A stretch of DNA of 60,000 nt from positions 16,248,599-16,308,598 of the forward strand of contig NC_088309.1 in assembly GCF_910592395.1 (NCBI RefSeq), in the 5' to 3' direction. The notes under the pieces were generated by a model, which did no database searches, was not told the DNA's origin, and was given only the letters and a program-made list of their open reading frames with translations. A program made the translations under genes and the position numbers. This DNA is from Lineus longissimus. Its lineage: Eukaryota; Nemertea; Pilidiophora; Heteronemertea; Lineidae. Shown here one piece after another: positions 1-11,383 of the stretch. Each line of letters starts with the position of its first letter. The first letter of the stretch is position 1.

Positions 1-175
1 ACAGCCTGTCAAAAATATAAAAGCCCATATCTCAAACACCAAACAGAAACACATTTCCCAGGTATACCGTTTGTGTCTATACATTGCATACATTAATTTG
101 GTATGATTAGGGTTGGCCAAATGTCATTTTTTTTGGGTGGTCCAGATACGGGCTTTTATATTTTTGACCGGCTGT
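1..175. mobile_element. Foldback MITE with 32-bp terminal inverted repeats
   Basis: The first 32 bases (starting ACAGCCTGTC) pair with the reverse complement of 144-175 (ACAGCCGGTC when reversed) at 30 of 32 positions. The inner ~110 bases have no ORF. This is the form of a small non-autonomous DNA transposon. It touches the window edge, so the left target duplication cannot be checked and the superfamily is not assigned. Confidence 0.75.
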
Positions 176-1194
176 GACCATAGTCCACCTGCGCCTTAAT
201 GTAAATGAACAAGTAAATGAACTTAAATATATCTTAGTTCAGAGATCTGCCTGTCGTGATTTGTTTTGCTGTGGACCCCCAAAATATGAGGGTTCGGCAT
301 TTTTGCTTTCAGAAATCACCATACCGTATTGTATCGTTGCCATTTTAGGAGCGAGCTAATAAAACATATGCATCCCGTCCTCGGTGGCCAATATTTATAG
401 TGGTCTTCTGATGAATATGATGATGGTGTTTTTTTTGTAAATTTGGGTAGTAGCATGTAATCATAGCATCAGACACCTATAGGCCCGTCTCTCCACCAGA
501 GGGTTTTTTCTGCGCTGGTAGTGCTTGGAAGGGGTGCATTTAAGGGGTTAAAGTCGCGTTTCTTATGAACGTGTCCGTTGTGCAGCAATTGAATATGTTA
601 TCTGCAAGGCTCTAGTGGATAGGTAAATGAAAATCAATTCATACAAACCAACATATCTTTTGCCCAAGTTGGCCTTAAAAAGGGTAATCCAAGAGGCAAT
701 TGGGGACTTATTGTTTGGGGGGGGGGTCACAACTTGGCCATCAGGGGGGCCAAAACTTGAAACACAAAGGTTTATAGATGAAATATGTATTTAAATAAAT
801 TTATTCATTAAAGTCAGTTACCCTAAGGTTGAGCAACCTAAATTTCACAATTATGAACAAATTATCTTTTTCTTGGAAAACCATGCAAGCACATATGAAC
901 CAGGACATTATAGTATATTTCAAACAGGTAATGTTAAGTGTCAGTACAACCTCTCTACTGTCATTCTCGTTTGGTATTTCAAATGCAAATATGCAAGTTG
1001 GAATAAGTCTATACTTATTCCCGATGCTAATACAATCAATGTCATGAAAAGGTCTAGGCAATATAAATCTAATTCCAAACGGGAATAATGTGCAGTTACA
1101 GTTCAACCTATCTGTCGTACGAACAGCACATTATATTTTCAAAGTTTAAAGCTGTGACTGTCATTTGGCATGCCAATACACTTGGACTAATAGT
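176..1194. other. No gene seen
   Basis: Only short ORFs without recognisable domains. Around 735-762 the word GGCCATCAGGGGGGCC resembles the CCACCAGGGGGC word of the GTC-repeat family found at 26.8 and 38.4 kb, so this may be an old remnant of it. A G-run lies at about 717-727. Confidence 0.5.
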
Positions 1195-2269
1195 CTATGC
1201 AATATTCCCGATTCGAATGCAATGTCCTATGCCACGTAAGAATTCCCTCATGTTCTTTCTTCCTGCCGTGTAATCGATGCATAGGTTCTGCAGCCGCCTC
1301 TGGTGCTCCTGGACCGTACAACGAACTCGTTTCCTGGGTTGGTTCCCGATAGCGTTTTGTGCAAGAACGGTTCGAACAGCTTGCTCCTCCAGCTGCAGGG
1401 TTTTGATGAACTTCCAAATAGTTGGATGCGTGTGGCCGACCATGTGCGTGAATTTATTATTCCAAGCTTCGCAAACTCTGTTTGTTCGCGGGTCATCAGT
1501 GAGAGCGGTCTCATGTACGTTCCAAAGTTCTGGCGGGAAAGTCGGGGCGAATTGCACCACCAGGCACACAAACATTCCTGTATGTACCGGAAACATACGT
1601 TGTGTTGAAGTAGTCGACTAAGTCTTGTGCCTCTGCTAGAGCAATGCGTTGAATGTAGTCCATGCCGTCTTCTACATCACCAACAGGCAGAAAAGCGAGT
1701 CCATCGAGCATTCCACAGAAGTGTCGGAAATCTTCCTCATCCTTATACCGGTTTACAAGTCCAAGTTCTTGTACCTTTCTCCAAGTGGACTGCGTCAAGT
1801 GATAAAAGCACCCTTTTACATCCGTTTCTCCAAGGGCATCACGCAATGCATTTACCGCGGCTAACTCAAAGTCTATCATGCAAATTTTGGGACTCGGAGT
1901 GTACCCAAAGGCATCTTCACACTTGTCACTGATTGGTATCAATAGTTCAGCAAAAGTCTCTGTAGTTTTTCGTTAAAGCAACACACCAGCCGCCAACACG
2001 TTAACCTCTCCAGCTGGAACCCGAATAATGTAAACCTGCATGAAGTTTTTGGGCGACATTGCGTAATTTCCATCTAGGAACCATTTATCAGCGTTCGCCA
2101 GGACTTGTAGCTTGTAGCGTACCTTTTTTTCCAGTGCCTTTTTTTCCAGTGCCTTTATTACCGGATACCGAGAAACACAGAAATAATAATTACAGATATA
2201 GTAAGCAAGTCCTAATATTGTCACAATAGAATGAAAGGGGTGGATTAACTGGAATCCACTGATTGTCAT
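1195..2269 (-). pseudogene. MULE-type transposase remnant
   Basis: Three minus-strand open pieces form one MULE transposase core in order. 1973-2269 holds a WFLDGNYAMSP segment. 1511-1942 holds a CMIDFELAAVNAL segment followed by GCFYHLTQSTWRKVQ. 1195-1596 holds FPPELWNVHE and CEAWNNKFTHMVGH near the C terminus. These are typical of animal MULE transposases, with the second catalytic Asp in the IDFE segment. An in-frame TAA near 1973 separates the first two pieces, and a frameshift near 1560 separates the second and third, so the copy is dead. At 2117-2160 two copies of a CCAGTGCCTTTTTTT minisatellite word interrupt the upstream coding sequence. The 5' DNA-binding domain is not seen. Confidence 0.8.
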
Positions 2270-2414
2270 ATATTACTGCAACCCATGTTCCCATCCTGAG
2301 CTCATTGGCATTAGGTGGCATTGGCTTGATTGGGGACTCACTCTGGTCATCATCAATCGGTGTCTCACTCTGGTCGTCATCAGTCGCATTGAGGACTGCA
2401 ATCTCTGTGGACAT
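2244..2414 (-). pseudogene. Possible C-terminal exon of a transposase-like gene
   Basis: The minus-strand ORF has an acidic repeat (DDDQSE twice), then MPPNANELRMGTWVAVIYDN. A short domain of this type (GxWVxVxYDxxxxPG) is found at the C-terminal end of several invertebrate transposase-like proteins. An open stretch at 5864-6056 also carries an MPPN word, so both could belong to the 6.3-9.4 kb gene, but no clear splice pair proves this. The last conserved residues run into a poor donor (CCA/GTTAAT). No function is claimed. Confidence 0.3.
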
Positions 2415-2418
2415 TAGC

Positions 2419-2452
2419 TAGACCATATCCACAACTCCGTGGATATGGTCTA
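2419..2452. repeat. Perfect 14-bp hairpin
   Basis: TAGACCATATCCAC at 2419-2432 is followed by a 6-base loop and its exact reverse complement at 2439-2452. A related word (AGACCATATCC) occurs in the arm of the foldback element at 3994, so this may be a miniature relative. Confidence 0.6.
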
Positions 2453-3993
2453 TTGTTTTTACTGAGCCGATCGCCAGGACCCGAGGGATGTGGTTTTCGA
2501 CACGTATCTCCGAAACTGCCGCACGGAACGACCTGAAATTTGGTTAGGTTATGTTTCATAACCTGCTAACGAACAACGTGTACTTTATTTTTGCAGCCGT
2601 TGCTTACTTTTTTAGTTTTCGGGTGATTTTTGATGAAAATCGCCGGTTCTGAAACGTTCCGGTAATAGCACTGCCTCCCGCGTTTTTACCGATTAGGCAA
2701 GTTGCTCAACGTTGATCTGTCCCGACCTGAACAGGTGGGAGGATACCCGCTACATGGAAGAGCCAACAGACATTTCGTCTACGCATTCTAGACTGGGTGA
2801 GTGTGAATTTTTCGTGATTGTAATCGCCCTCAAATTTGTGTTGAAACACTGCATCAGACAAAATTAACTCATCAGAGGTCAAGAAAAGGATCTTAAGAAT
2901 ATATATTCGCTGTTAGTTTGGGTGATTATAGGGAGCACGTCCATCTTTTGAGGCAAACATGTCATCCGAAAGTTTCCAGATCCCCGCAATGGCGGATATA
3001 CATTCATCAAAAAAATTACGAATTCGGGCAAGTTTCATCAAACTGTGCGCCTTAAACACCTAAGAATGTCTCATAATCACCCAGACTCTACACATGAGAT
3101 ATACCTTCACTGAAAATAATTGCTGAAACCTCGCTTAACGTGTCGCGAGTGCTGAAAGCAACAGTTTTGGAGATCGTTTCTCTGTACATCCTGCTCACTC
3201 CTGTAGAAATGTACAGTAAAGCACGTACACGTGCAGTGTAAATGGACACACGAATGTACACACCTTCTGAAAATATTGTCAGCAAAGGTGATAAGTGTTT
3301 GTTCTGAATTATGACAATGAAATTCATAGACTATGAGCAGGTAGTCAGTGTCTGTTGGTCGGAATAATGAATGATATTTTATGGTTTTATAGCCTGACGG
3401 GGATGATCAGCATCTGTTCTGTTCTGCGACCGCATCAGTCACGGATATAGGAGCCTTGACCACGAGGAGCTGATGAGGCAAAGTCGTATAACCGTCTTAA
3501 CCTTGACATCGGTGCAGTGCTGAATTTGCCGTCCGAAGACAAACCAGTATAATATTCCAGCCGTATTTCGTTCTTTTTCACTGTAATACTTTTACTTAAA
3601 AAGACTGAATAAATAAACCTACTGTGGCAGTTAGTTTAAAAAGATATTATTGCATGTTACGTTTTTACTCTTAGTGCTGATCGGTCGTACCCCTTGGGCC
3701 TGGCCGTAACCTTGCATACTGGTTGTCTCGATGCCGTATGCTATGACCATGTATATATCTACTGGACTGGTTTGTTGCACCATGTCGAAGGAATTTTATG
3801 TAGAGATCAAGACACTTCCCTCGCATCACAATCTACACCTCAAAAGAATGGTTGTAAAAATCTTTGCCATGATTCCCGGTTGCCCCTATGTTGTTACCAT
3901 GCATGCATCAATGGCCTGGGATGTTGCAACCTACACTTCAAAGGAATGCGAAGTCTAAATCACATTTATTTTTTGTCCCCAGGTTGTGACTTT
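2453..3993. other. No gene seen
   Basis: Short ORFs at 3088-3327 and 3694-4026 show no domain and no splice context that I can defend. The sequence is AT-rich and unremarkable. Confidence 0.45.
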
Positions 3994-4583
3994 CCTAACA
4001 GCAATTGCAGACCATATCCCTGGTGATAGTGTTTTTTCATCTTAAAAATGAGCACCAGGACAAAGCACCAAAAACCTGCCACTTGAGATCAGATCAGAAG
4101 TTACCTAAGTGGTGCCAGTACCCACAAGTGCATGATTGACACCTAGATCATTTGAAGAAAAAATTGGCAGCAGAACCATGTGTGCATGGATGGAGGTATT
4201 ATAATATAAATACTGTGGAGACGCAATGTATTATTGGTCGTCCCAACATTGGGGGCTTTCATCCCCACCAACCATTTTAGATGGCCAACTGGTTTCCCTC
4301 ACTCGACCAGAAAACTCATCAAAAGATACGAAAGATGTTGAGATTCAGATTACATTTGCTTGTTGTCTGCTGGATTCTGACCATCCATATGCTGAGTTGT
4401 TGCAGTCCCAGAACCATCGCTAATTCTAGTATTTATGATGCACCTACTGTCACAACCTAATTCAGCTGGTTATTCAGGGTTATTTGCCTCTGATTTATCT
4501 GGTTATATCCTGGTGCAAACCTAATTTCTCAACATGACAAAATACTTTCACCAGGGATATGGTCTGCAATTTGCTGTTAGGCG
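3994..4583. mobile_element. Foldback element, ~45-bp inverted arms
   Basis: CCTAACAGCAATTGCAGACC at 3994-4013, continuing with ATATCCCTGGTGA, is matched in reverse complement at 4536-4582 with one inserted base and a few mismatches. The ~490-bp interior has no supported gene. It looks like a non-autonomous DNA transposon. No clear target duplication is visible, so the exact ends are uncertain. Confidence 0.6.
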
Positions 4584-5863
4584 AATTGCCCAATACTAGT
4601 TTCACCTGTTACTACCACTGAAACATAGGATGTTGACGACGCGGCTGTCTCGTGGTCACTGACGATAGGTAACAATACTGTTGAATACAGTTAAGGTATT
4701 GACAGGGAGAGTTGCAAAATAAACAGGAGGTAGGGAGGATGAGTCTGTCAATGACAATGAAATTTCTATCCACACACAGCAAATCACTCAGTGGCAATTT
4801 TGGTATTACATGTACTAGCATATACCCATGGAGCGGGCAAAGTTGAAATGCAATATACATTAGTTAAATGGGCACGATGATTGAGCTACATTAAATTTCT
4901 AACGTTACTGAAGTTTTATTAAAGGTTAAACACGAAATTAACTGCATTTAGGGACTTATTGCTGCTATCTACATGCAACCCCCAATAGATTGATTGGAGT
5001 ACGCTATTTTGCACAATGCATTGAGACCAGTGACAGCAGGTCCTGTTCCAAATAAGGCCCTCACATATTAGGCATATCACCTACCCACTCCCGTACCCAA
5101 TGCCACTGTCGGACCAAAGCCAGGTGCATGGAGAGATGCAGAACGCAATTCAAACTGACAACATCAGTCAGTAAAGAATAAAACAAAGCGCAAGCGCTGG
5201 CCACTGTACATATTTTGTCCATCCTGGCATAACTGTTTATTGATACCCTGACTGACCTGAGTGATAAGGCAAATTCTGCAGAGTGGCCTACCGGAACATG
5301 CAGTGTTTCTCAAATAGAACTAAAATAGAACAGGCTAATCTCCCTGCTAATACCCTGCACCATGGACCAGGTTGTATAGCACTACATACGTGCTGGAAGC
5401 TTATACTGATGTGGCAGGGAGAATATGCGTGAAGTTTGTGTATGCTTTTGAGAATGAGTGGAGCTCTCCAGTTGACGTGCTCTCTGAAAAGTAGTTATTT
5501 ATTCTAAAACCACGAAGATATTCGACGTATGACACCCTCAGTGACACTCTTACGTATGATCCAGACCTACAAAGCCAAAGGTTGCAAGAATTCGACGCAT
5601 TTCCAAGGCCCAATTTTGAAACAAAAATTACCTCCTAAATAGCGGCCACAACGCGCATTATAGTATAGATTAGGCCTTGTCAATTGGGAACACAAGAAAA
5701 TCAACCCGTTCTACACACTGATGATTCTAGATGGATTCTACTAGCATCCCCAAAGCATATGTGAATGGAAATGGCAAATAATAGTAACCATATTTATTTT
5801 ATGTCATTTCCCAGTCAAGATTCACTGAAAATAAAATTTTATGCAATCAACCTACTTTGAAAA
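4584..5863. other. No gene seen
   Basis: ORFs at 4612-4860 (-) and 5401-5613 (-) have no recognised motifs. This may be intronic to the minus-strand transposase-like gene if the 2.2-2.4 kb exon belongs to it, but that is inference. Confidence 0.4.
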
Positions 5864-6056
5864 GGAAACGTGTACTACTACTAGTGTTCTCTTCAGTGTT
5901 AGGCGGCATTACTATCTGGTGGGCAGCATCAGTACTTGGCTCTACAGTTTGAGGAACACTAGCTGTGGGTGGCACTGGCTCTGCTCTCTGGTCTCCAGCA
6001 TTAGGCGTCAATACTGATTGTTTAGTTAAGGTATCAAGACTGATTACTGGTAGTGG
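5864..6056 (-). CDS. Possible exon, Pro/Thr/Ser-rich linker
   Basis: An uninterrupted minus-strand frame of about 60 codons, rich in P, T, S and E, ends at a possible donor (CAAA/GTAGGT). It lies 240 bp downstream of the transposase ORF at 6295-7897 on the same strand, so it could be its next exon. The composition suggests a flexible linker. It has no motif that names a family. Confidence 0.3.
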
Positions 6057-6102
6057 AAAGTGCTTGTAATCTAATCAATACTAAAAAAGAAGTTTGAGGT
6101 CA

Positions 6103-6288
6103 AGTCCCTTTGAACTCAAGATATGTTGGGCTTAGTAATTAGGATTCCAACCACAAATTACAGGCAGCACCACTGACAGTGACACTGTTTTATAATTATA
6201 CAATTCAAAAACAGTGGCCCCACCTGTACATTGTGGTTGGAACTCTAATTACTCAGCCCCACATTAAATATGTTGAGTTCAAAGGACT
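6103..6288. mobile_element. Foldback MITE, ~55-bp arms
   Basis: The left arm begins AGTCCCTTTGAACTC and runs through a TAATTAGGATTCCAACCACA-like segment. The right arm, ending at 6288, is its reverse complement with a few differences and a ~10-base indel. The loop of about 75 bases has no ORF. It sits immediately downstream of the transposase stop codon. Confidence 0.65.
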
Positions 6289-6294
6289 GGGCTT

Positions 6295-7897
6295 TTAAGA
6301 ATTTGAAAAGCTCTGAAAATGAAGTTTCATTACAATGGTAGGATAAATCTTGAAAAAAAGGATACTGGTATCACCATGATCATGAGATGTAGCCTTCCTT
6401 GCTAATGCAGCAGCAGTCAGCATTGAAGCATTGGCACAAGGTTTCACAAATGCTTGATTTTCGCAGGCTTGATCAGAACGGCAGCCCTCACAATAGCAGG
6501 AAAGACGCCTTGTTTTAACTTTGTATGGTCCGTCCCCCTGAACTGCATGCAGTTTTCTTGTACCCTGAAGTGTCCTGACTTGTTCTCTATCGGGACGATC
6601 TCTTGGTATTTCAGATTTCACGACCAGGTAGAAAAAACGCCTTGAATGGTTGCAGCTCCCATCTTCATTATGTGCTCCAAGTACAAGATTGTGCACGCAA
6701 TGATAAAAAAAACTGCTAGCACTATCAACTACTGTCTGTTCCGATCTCACTGCCCTTGTAACTGATGACTTCACTACTCCAGCTTCCCCATCACATGGCC
6801 CCTTCCCGTGCCTGGAACCAAAAAAATTTCTAGTAACTGGGAAGCCATGGTCTTGGGTGGTGAATGAGATGTCTGTAAATGGAATACGAGATTTATATTG
6901 CCCACTACAGCCATCGCTGAACTGAACCTCATTGGTTACTATCAAATGCCTGCACTCCTGGAAATGGATGTTTGCTATTCTGCAGTAGTACTGGACGGAA
7001 TGAGCATCGTGCGTCAGATCCTCCGACACAATATCCACGGCTTCACGCACAACTTCCCCATCTATTGGGCATCTGTAGTAGCCAATTATCGGATGTAATG
7101 TAATCTGGAGTCTGGCACCAATGTGCTGATTGTATTTCTTTGTGATATCCGCACATGTAGTTTTCGGCGAAATCCATATTGAGTACAAGTGTACCCTGCG
7201 GGATAGTGTTGACGAGATTGTAAAACTGACGTTGCTGCCATGTGGCATGGAAGAAATGAGCCGAAAATGATTCAAGGTCCTTACACAACTCTGTGACCAA
7301 TCCACCAACTGTGCCCAGTATAGTTTCTAAAGCACAACGTGTCTTGTTTTTGGTAGCTTCAGATGGGGCTGCAGTGTTCCACAGGCGCCAGTTTGCAGGG
7401 TCATCACTGTACTTGTCAGTGACTGGCTTGAGATACTGCACAAGTTTTGACACACCACAGAGATTACAAAGCCTGTCCACACAATCGAGCTGGTGAAGTT
7501 TCTCGACCCTTGGGCACATGGTCATGTCCAAGACTTTATACTTATCCAAGATATTTCCAAGGCCACATTTTCTGAGGAAAGGGTTCAGGGCTGTTAACTT
7601 CCATTCAATGTTGACACAGTAAGGACATCGGCATTGCTCCCATTTCTTGAAACTCTGAAGCTTTACATCACCAGGCCTCAATGCTGCAAACTTGGAAAAG
7701 GACATAGCTGCTTGCGGATTGTTGTCTTTCCACTGGGAGTAAGCGTGAACAAGGGATGACTGCATCACATGACATGGCTCGCCATTCTTCACACTCTTCT
7801 TGGTGGGGAGTTCAGTAGACACATCCTGCCGTCTGTAGTAGTCATCAACAGCATTAGTCACTTCAGAAGAAAGGGCATCAGAGCGGGTCTTTCTCAC
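6295..7897 (-). pseudogene. Unclassified DDE-type transposase, catalytic part
   Basis: Two overlapping minus-strand ORFs (7043-7897, then 6295-7308) join into one protein of a family seen in many invertebrate genomes but not named by me. The order is a zinc-ribbon-like CRCPYC segment, LVLNMDFAENYMCGYHKE (candidate first Asp), ITLHPIIGYY, VQFSDGCSGQYKSR (candidate second Asp), FFGSRHGKGPCDGEAG (candidate third acidic residue), and a Cys-rich end (CYCEGC, then FVKPC). The ORFs overlap in different frames between about 7090 and 7125: the conserved text leaves one frame after HWCQ and resumes as LQITLHP in the other. A one-base change there breaks the gene, unless it is a sequencing error. The N-terminal part is at 8658-9433. 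The family match is from memory of sequence pattern and needs a search. Confidence 0.65.
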
Positions 7898-8272
7898 ATC
7901 ACAATCCTGAAAAAATATATGGAAACATAATTATTTCATGTATACTGTAAAATAGGTGACACTGCTTTGTAGTAGATTCTTCCATGTAGGTATTACGATA
8001 TTTCATTTAATACAGAATTAGTGATAAAAAGCACGGTATTGACTTCATGACAAGTCAAGTCAAGTAATATTGGCTGCTAAATTCTATGTATACAATGACT
8101 TGGTGAAATAGGCATCCTACAAACTTCAGATAAATAACAGTGCAGAATCAGTCAGGAGCTGTTGGCATTCTAAGTGGCAATACAGTAGATTTAATGTATT
8201 TTCTCATGCAAATGAACATGTAGATCCTGGTACCTGGGAAGTGTCAACAGCTCCTAACCAATTCTGCAGTAA
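7898..8272. other. Probable intron or spacer
   Basis: AT-rich sequence between the catalytic ORF and the N-terminal ORF of the same transposase family on the minus strand. The catalytic ORF is preceded by TTTCAG near 7908, consistent with a splice acceptor. No other gene seen. Confidence 0.45.
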
Positions 8273-8654
8273 GGCCAGATAAAAAAATTCCCGGTTTCTC
8301 ATCAGAACTTTTTCAAAACTTCAATGAGGCATGAGGCTTTTATTTTTTCCCCAATACATTTCTAATACATAGTGCATTGCATAACTGTCAATTCCAGAAA
8401 ACAATGTTGCTCGAAAAGTGGAATGAGGGGAACTGTAAATCATTTTATTTTATAGTTGCACCCCCCTTATAGTTGAAGAAATGGGTGTTCAAAGACACTG
8501 TGCAACCCATTGCATGTGTACAACAAAAGATCTTGCAAAAATGTTTAGAATTGTAAAATATCTTCGAAAAATTGAAAATAAATTTTTTTCTTCAAAATGT
8601 TAAAATAGCCAAATTCAAATGCTGATGAGAAACCGGGAATTTTTTTATCTGGCC
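8273..8654. mobile_element. PIF/Harbinger-type MITE with TAA target duplication
   Basis: A perfect 33-bp terminal inverted repeat occupies 8273-8305 and 8622-8654, starting GGCCAGATAAAAAAATTCCC. The element is flanked by TAA at 8270-8272 and 8655-8657. A 3-bp TWA target duplication is the hallmark of PIF/Harbinger elements. The 382-bp element has no coding capacity. It inserted between, or at the edge of, the two parts of the unclassified transposase gene. Confidence 0.85.
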
Positions 8655-8657
8655 TAA

Positions 8658-9433
8658 TCAGCACCACAACTGTACCTCAAGCTTTAATGATGAGCATTTC
8701 ATTAAGTAACTCCACTGTATAGCCAAAGACCTGCTTGCTAAATGTTTCGTTCCATAATTTTGACTCAGCTTGGATGCAAGACATACAACGAACTGTTTTC
8801 TGGCTCTGTTCTTATGTCGAACTCTTAGCTCTTTAATCGTTTCTTTAATCGCAGCAGTAAGCTTGCAAGTTCTGCTCTTCCTTTTGCTATGTTTCTCAAG
8901 TATTTGCTTGTTTTTGTCCATGAGATGTGACATCACCACTGCAAAATTTGAAGGTGCTGTTGGCAAGGCTTTTCGGGCACGCGATATTGCCTTCCTTTTG
9001 GCTGCATCAGAAGGGAAGGTTGCATCCTGCTGTGCTTGTGAAGTCTTGTTAGATCTTCGTTTTCCATTTGGTTTTACATGTTTGCTTCGGTGTCTTTCAG
9101 CATCCTTTTCCCTAATTCACCTTTTTTTTGGGCCGATTGCTTTGTTCGTTGTTCTTTCTTTTTCAACCTCCAGTAAGCGCGCTGGTCCTCCTGCTTTTTC
9201 TGGTCTTGTCTAGTCATCACTTTTCTTTTCTTTGATGGTGGCTGATGATTTTCACTAGTCTCTTTCTTTCTCTCCCTCATCTTACGCATTCTTAGCTTTG
9301 CACTTTCCTTCATTCTCGCTCTCTGCTCATCACTGGCTCTAGCACGATAAAGTCTACACCTTTCGGCCTCTGACTGACAGTGGGCAGCATAACGTACCTT
9401 ATCTTCTTTCAGTTTCTCTCTAAAGCACCTCAT
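8658..9433 (-). pseudogene. N-terminal basic domain of the unclassified transposase
   Basis: The minus-strand ORF 9074-9433 is strongly basic, with repeated RMRKMRERKK-like and KKEQRTK segments. The ORF 8658-8966 continues with KALPTAPSNFAVVMSHLMDK. The open frame of the second reaches upstream past 9060, so the two are one coding sequence with a single frameshift near 9080. Such Lys/Arg-rich, alpha-helical N termini precede the DDE domain in this transposase family and probably bind DNA. The MITE at 8273-8654 begins 4 bp beyond the end of this ORF. Together with the break at 7.1 kb this makes an inactive copy. Confidence 0.55.
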
Positions 9434-11374
9434 ACCACACTCGACCCAGAAGGTTGTAGGCCTACTACTGGTACATCATGCTGTGGTACCGGTACATCAT
9501 CACACACAACCTTTGGTGAACGGCTGATCGATCGGGGAAAGGTACCACACCAAGAAGAAAGAAAAAATGTTTAAATTAAGTGATCTACTCAAGGATATAA
9601 TCTATAATGGCAAACCATTGAAAAGAATCTGTTGTGAAAAGTAAAATAATAGTAGCAGCAGCTCCCATTGAACAATGAGAAACAGTGATGTATGGTACAG
9701 TACTAAAGGGTCAAAAAGAAACTACTAGCTGGCTAAACTAGTACCTTCAAACCAGCTTAGAAAGGGTTAATGACAATAAATAGACCTCAGGCATGGTTTC
9801 TAATTACTATAATAAGGTCGGTACTGAGCCACCAATCCTGCATCAGATAAGACCCATCAATTAGGCCTACTTATAGGCCTACTCAAAAAAAGTCATGACA
9901 AATAGGCAAACTGAGGTAACCTGACTGAACCTGGGTGATCACGGTGAATCTCCAAACATCGTCATTCGCCAACCCTTCCATGCTTGACAAAAAGCTCAAC
10001 AAGTGGACACAAGTCATCCAGCTCAGAGCCAACCCTATAGTAAATACTGCATGACACAGACTGGGCCACTGGCACTTAGTGAAGCCTGAACATACAAAAG
10101 ACCTACAATTTGATAGGAACCACTCAAATCAGTCTGCAAAATTGTTAACTTGGTGACCTCCACTTTAAACAAAATTACTCTCCATTTTAAACAGGGATGG
10201 AAGAATGTGCAATTGTATAATCATAAAAATATTCTGAACACAAAAACTGCAGGTACAGGGTTTGTTGACGAAGTGACGACCGTGACAGCAATCATTCAAA
10301 ATCAATGAGGCATCAGCTATAACACTTCCTTACAAAGACATGAAAGAAAACTGACACTAATTAGGCCTACCAAATCGGGTTTTTTTTAGAGATTTCTAAG
10401 AAATGAATGCATCCAATAATCTTTGTATGATCGTAACAGGGACAGATGTGTAAAGTGCGATCGTAATTCTGGACACAGGGAGAGCTTAGCAAAGTGACGA
10501 GCATGACGACAATCATTCAAAATCAATGAGGCATGCACGTATGTGGGATTTTATGGACTTCTGTCCGAAGTATAAAACAGACATCATTTACGGAATAAAT
10601 GATTATTTTTTGGTTCAAGTTTAAAATAAATGTCTACTTCAAAATCTCTGCTCGCTTGTAACAGGGACGGATGTGAGACAAGACCACTAATGAATATTCA
10701 TAGGTTGGAGGGTCGAGGCCTATCAATTGGACGAGTGCATGTTTTTAACTCTCAAGTACATATTTGGAGAGGTATTGAAAAAATATTTGTTGTGGCAAGT
10801 CTACAGATATAAAGAAATTATTTGATGAAAAAATTAATTTCGAATTTTGCTAATTGGGTAATAGGGGGCGTGTTTTGAGTTTTTTCTGCCAGTTGGCTGA
10901 AAAGAGTGGAAATATCAAAGTCTGTCTAATTTGTCGATTATCAAAAAATTTCCCTGGTCAATCACAAGTTTATTTTTCACCATTTACTTGCCCGATTGTC
11001 CGGAATAACATAATCTAAATTTCAAATTCACAACCCCACGCATTATTTGATGCGTCGAGGTCAAACATTGACAATTTAACTGCTAAAAGGCTTAAAAAAT
11101 CAATTGTGGTCTAGCCTCATGTCTCTTGTTTCGAGCGGGAATCGCCATATCTGTCCAAACACTTGAACTGACAGCTCTGACAGATCAATCGGCCAGCGAT
11201 TCAAAGCCCCCTGATGTTTTATACAGCAAGTTTGACACCACAAATATAGCCTCAGAATGATCTATACATTTTCCTCGATAATTCCACATACACAAGCTAT
11301 TAATTAACATGGTCGTTACGCCTACACGGTCGTAAATTGTAGGACAGAACAAGAAAAAACTCACCTCACCGCCA
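9434..11374. repeat. No gene; three degenerate ~235-bp tandem units at 10.19-10.68 kb
   Basis: The words CAGGGATGGA, CAGGGACAGA and CAGGGACGGA recur at about 10,191, 10,438 and 10,662. AATCATTCAAAATCAATGAG occurs at about 10,291 and 10,512, each preceded by an AAGTGACGA word. These mark an old tandem array. Two TAGGCCTA palindromes sit at 9862-9881. The rest is AT-rich and empty. Confidence 0.5.
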
Positions 11375-11383
11375 TTTTAAAAT

